Assembly: GCA_944548615.1 (NCBI GenBank)
Contig: OX155973.1
Span: forward strand, 7,367,910-7,431,909
DNA: 64,000 bases
Reading direction: 5' to 3'
DNA from: Micropterix aruncella
Lineage: Eukaryota > Arthropoda > Insecta > Lepidoptera > Micropterigidae
In this document: positions 63,956 to 64,000 of the stretch, piece by piece
Numbering within the stretch: position 1 is the first letter of the stretch
How the letters are laid out: every line of letters starts with the position of its first letter
Notes under the pieces: model-generated
Seen by the model: only the letters and a program-made list of their open reading frames with translations
The model's database searches: none
What the model was told of the DNA's origin: nothing
Position numbers and translations under genes: made by a program

Positions 63956-64000
63956 CATTAGCTCCCAAGAAGATGAGACTGCTCTACATATTTTGTGCGA
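63956..64000 (+). pseudogene. Start of a LINE zinc-knuckle fragment at the window edge
   Basis: The codons read EDETALHILC, the spacer-His-Cys part of the CxxC...HxxxxC knuckle seen at 5695-5750 and 48730-48780. Cut by the window end. Confidence 0.5.

Overview
The window looks like nuclear DNA of an arthropod, most likely an insect. Coding exons are separated by long AT-rich introns with GT-AG borders, and the rest is crowded with insect-type transposable elements: TTAA-flanked piggyBac-like elements, hAT, TA-flanked and Harbinger-like MITEs, Jockey/CR1-like LINEs, LINEs with an RNase H domain, a LINE with a C-terminal restriction-like endonuclease, Penelope-like fold-backs, a BEL/Pao scrap and tRNA-derived SINEs. 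I could not settle the insect order. There are no bacterial operons, CRISPR arrays or rRNA genes.

The backbone is one host gene on the minus strand, the nonsense-mediated decay factor SMG7 (EST1C). I assembled 18 coding exons from 63406 down to the stop codon at 20742. They sum to 3274 nt, and the frame stays open across all 17 junctions, giving about 1090 residues. The 5' end lies beyond 64000. The exons encode part of the 14-3-3-like/TPR domain, the helical middle, a low-complexity Pro/Asn/Gln-rich region and a short conserved C-terminal tail. A second host gene, intronless and on the plus strand, lies tail-to-tail with SMG7 at 18040-18558 and resembles the RAD51-paralogue partner SWSAP1. 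A possible first coding exon of a third, unrecognised gene lies at 12217-12459 on the minus strand.

Region by region. 1-8700: repeats, a decayed piggyBac element, LINE C-termini and a Penelope-like element. 8835-12175: one Jockey-like reverse transcriptase cut into four pieces by three DNA transposons. 12217-17900: the orphan exon, SINEs and LINE tails. 18040-20822: the SWSAP1-like gene and the 3' end of SMG7. 20822-63406: SMG7 introns carrying almost all the remaining elements. 63407-64000: a dispersed repeat and the start of another LINE fragment.

The most unusual structure is at 34314-36710. There an SMG7 exon with its intron flanks (source 62739-63195) is duplicated in inverted orientation inside a later SMG7 intron. 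It is split by one TTAA element and bracketed by two inverted copies of another. A second pattern is that many different TTAA-bounded families here carry a family-specific palindrome just inside the TTAACCC end.
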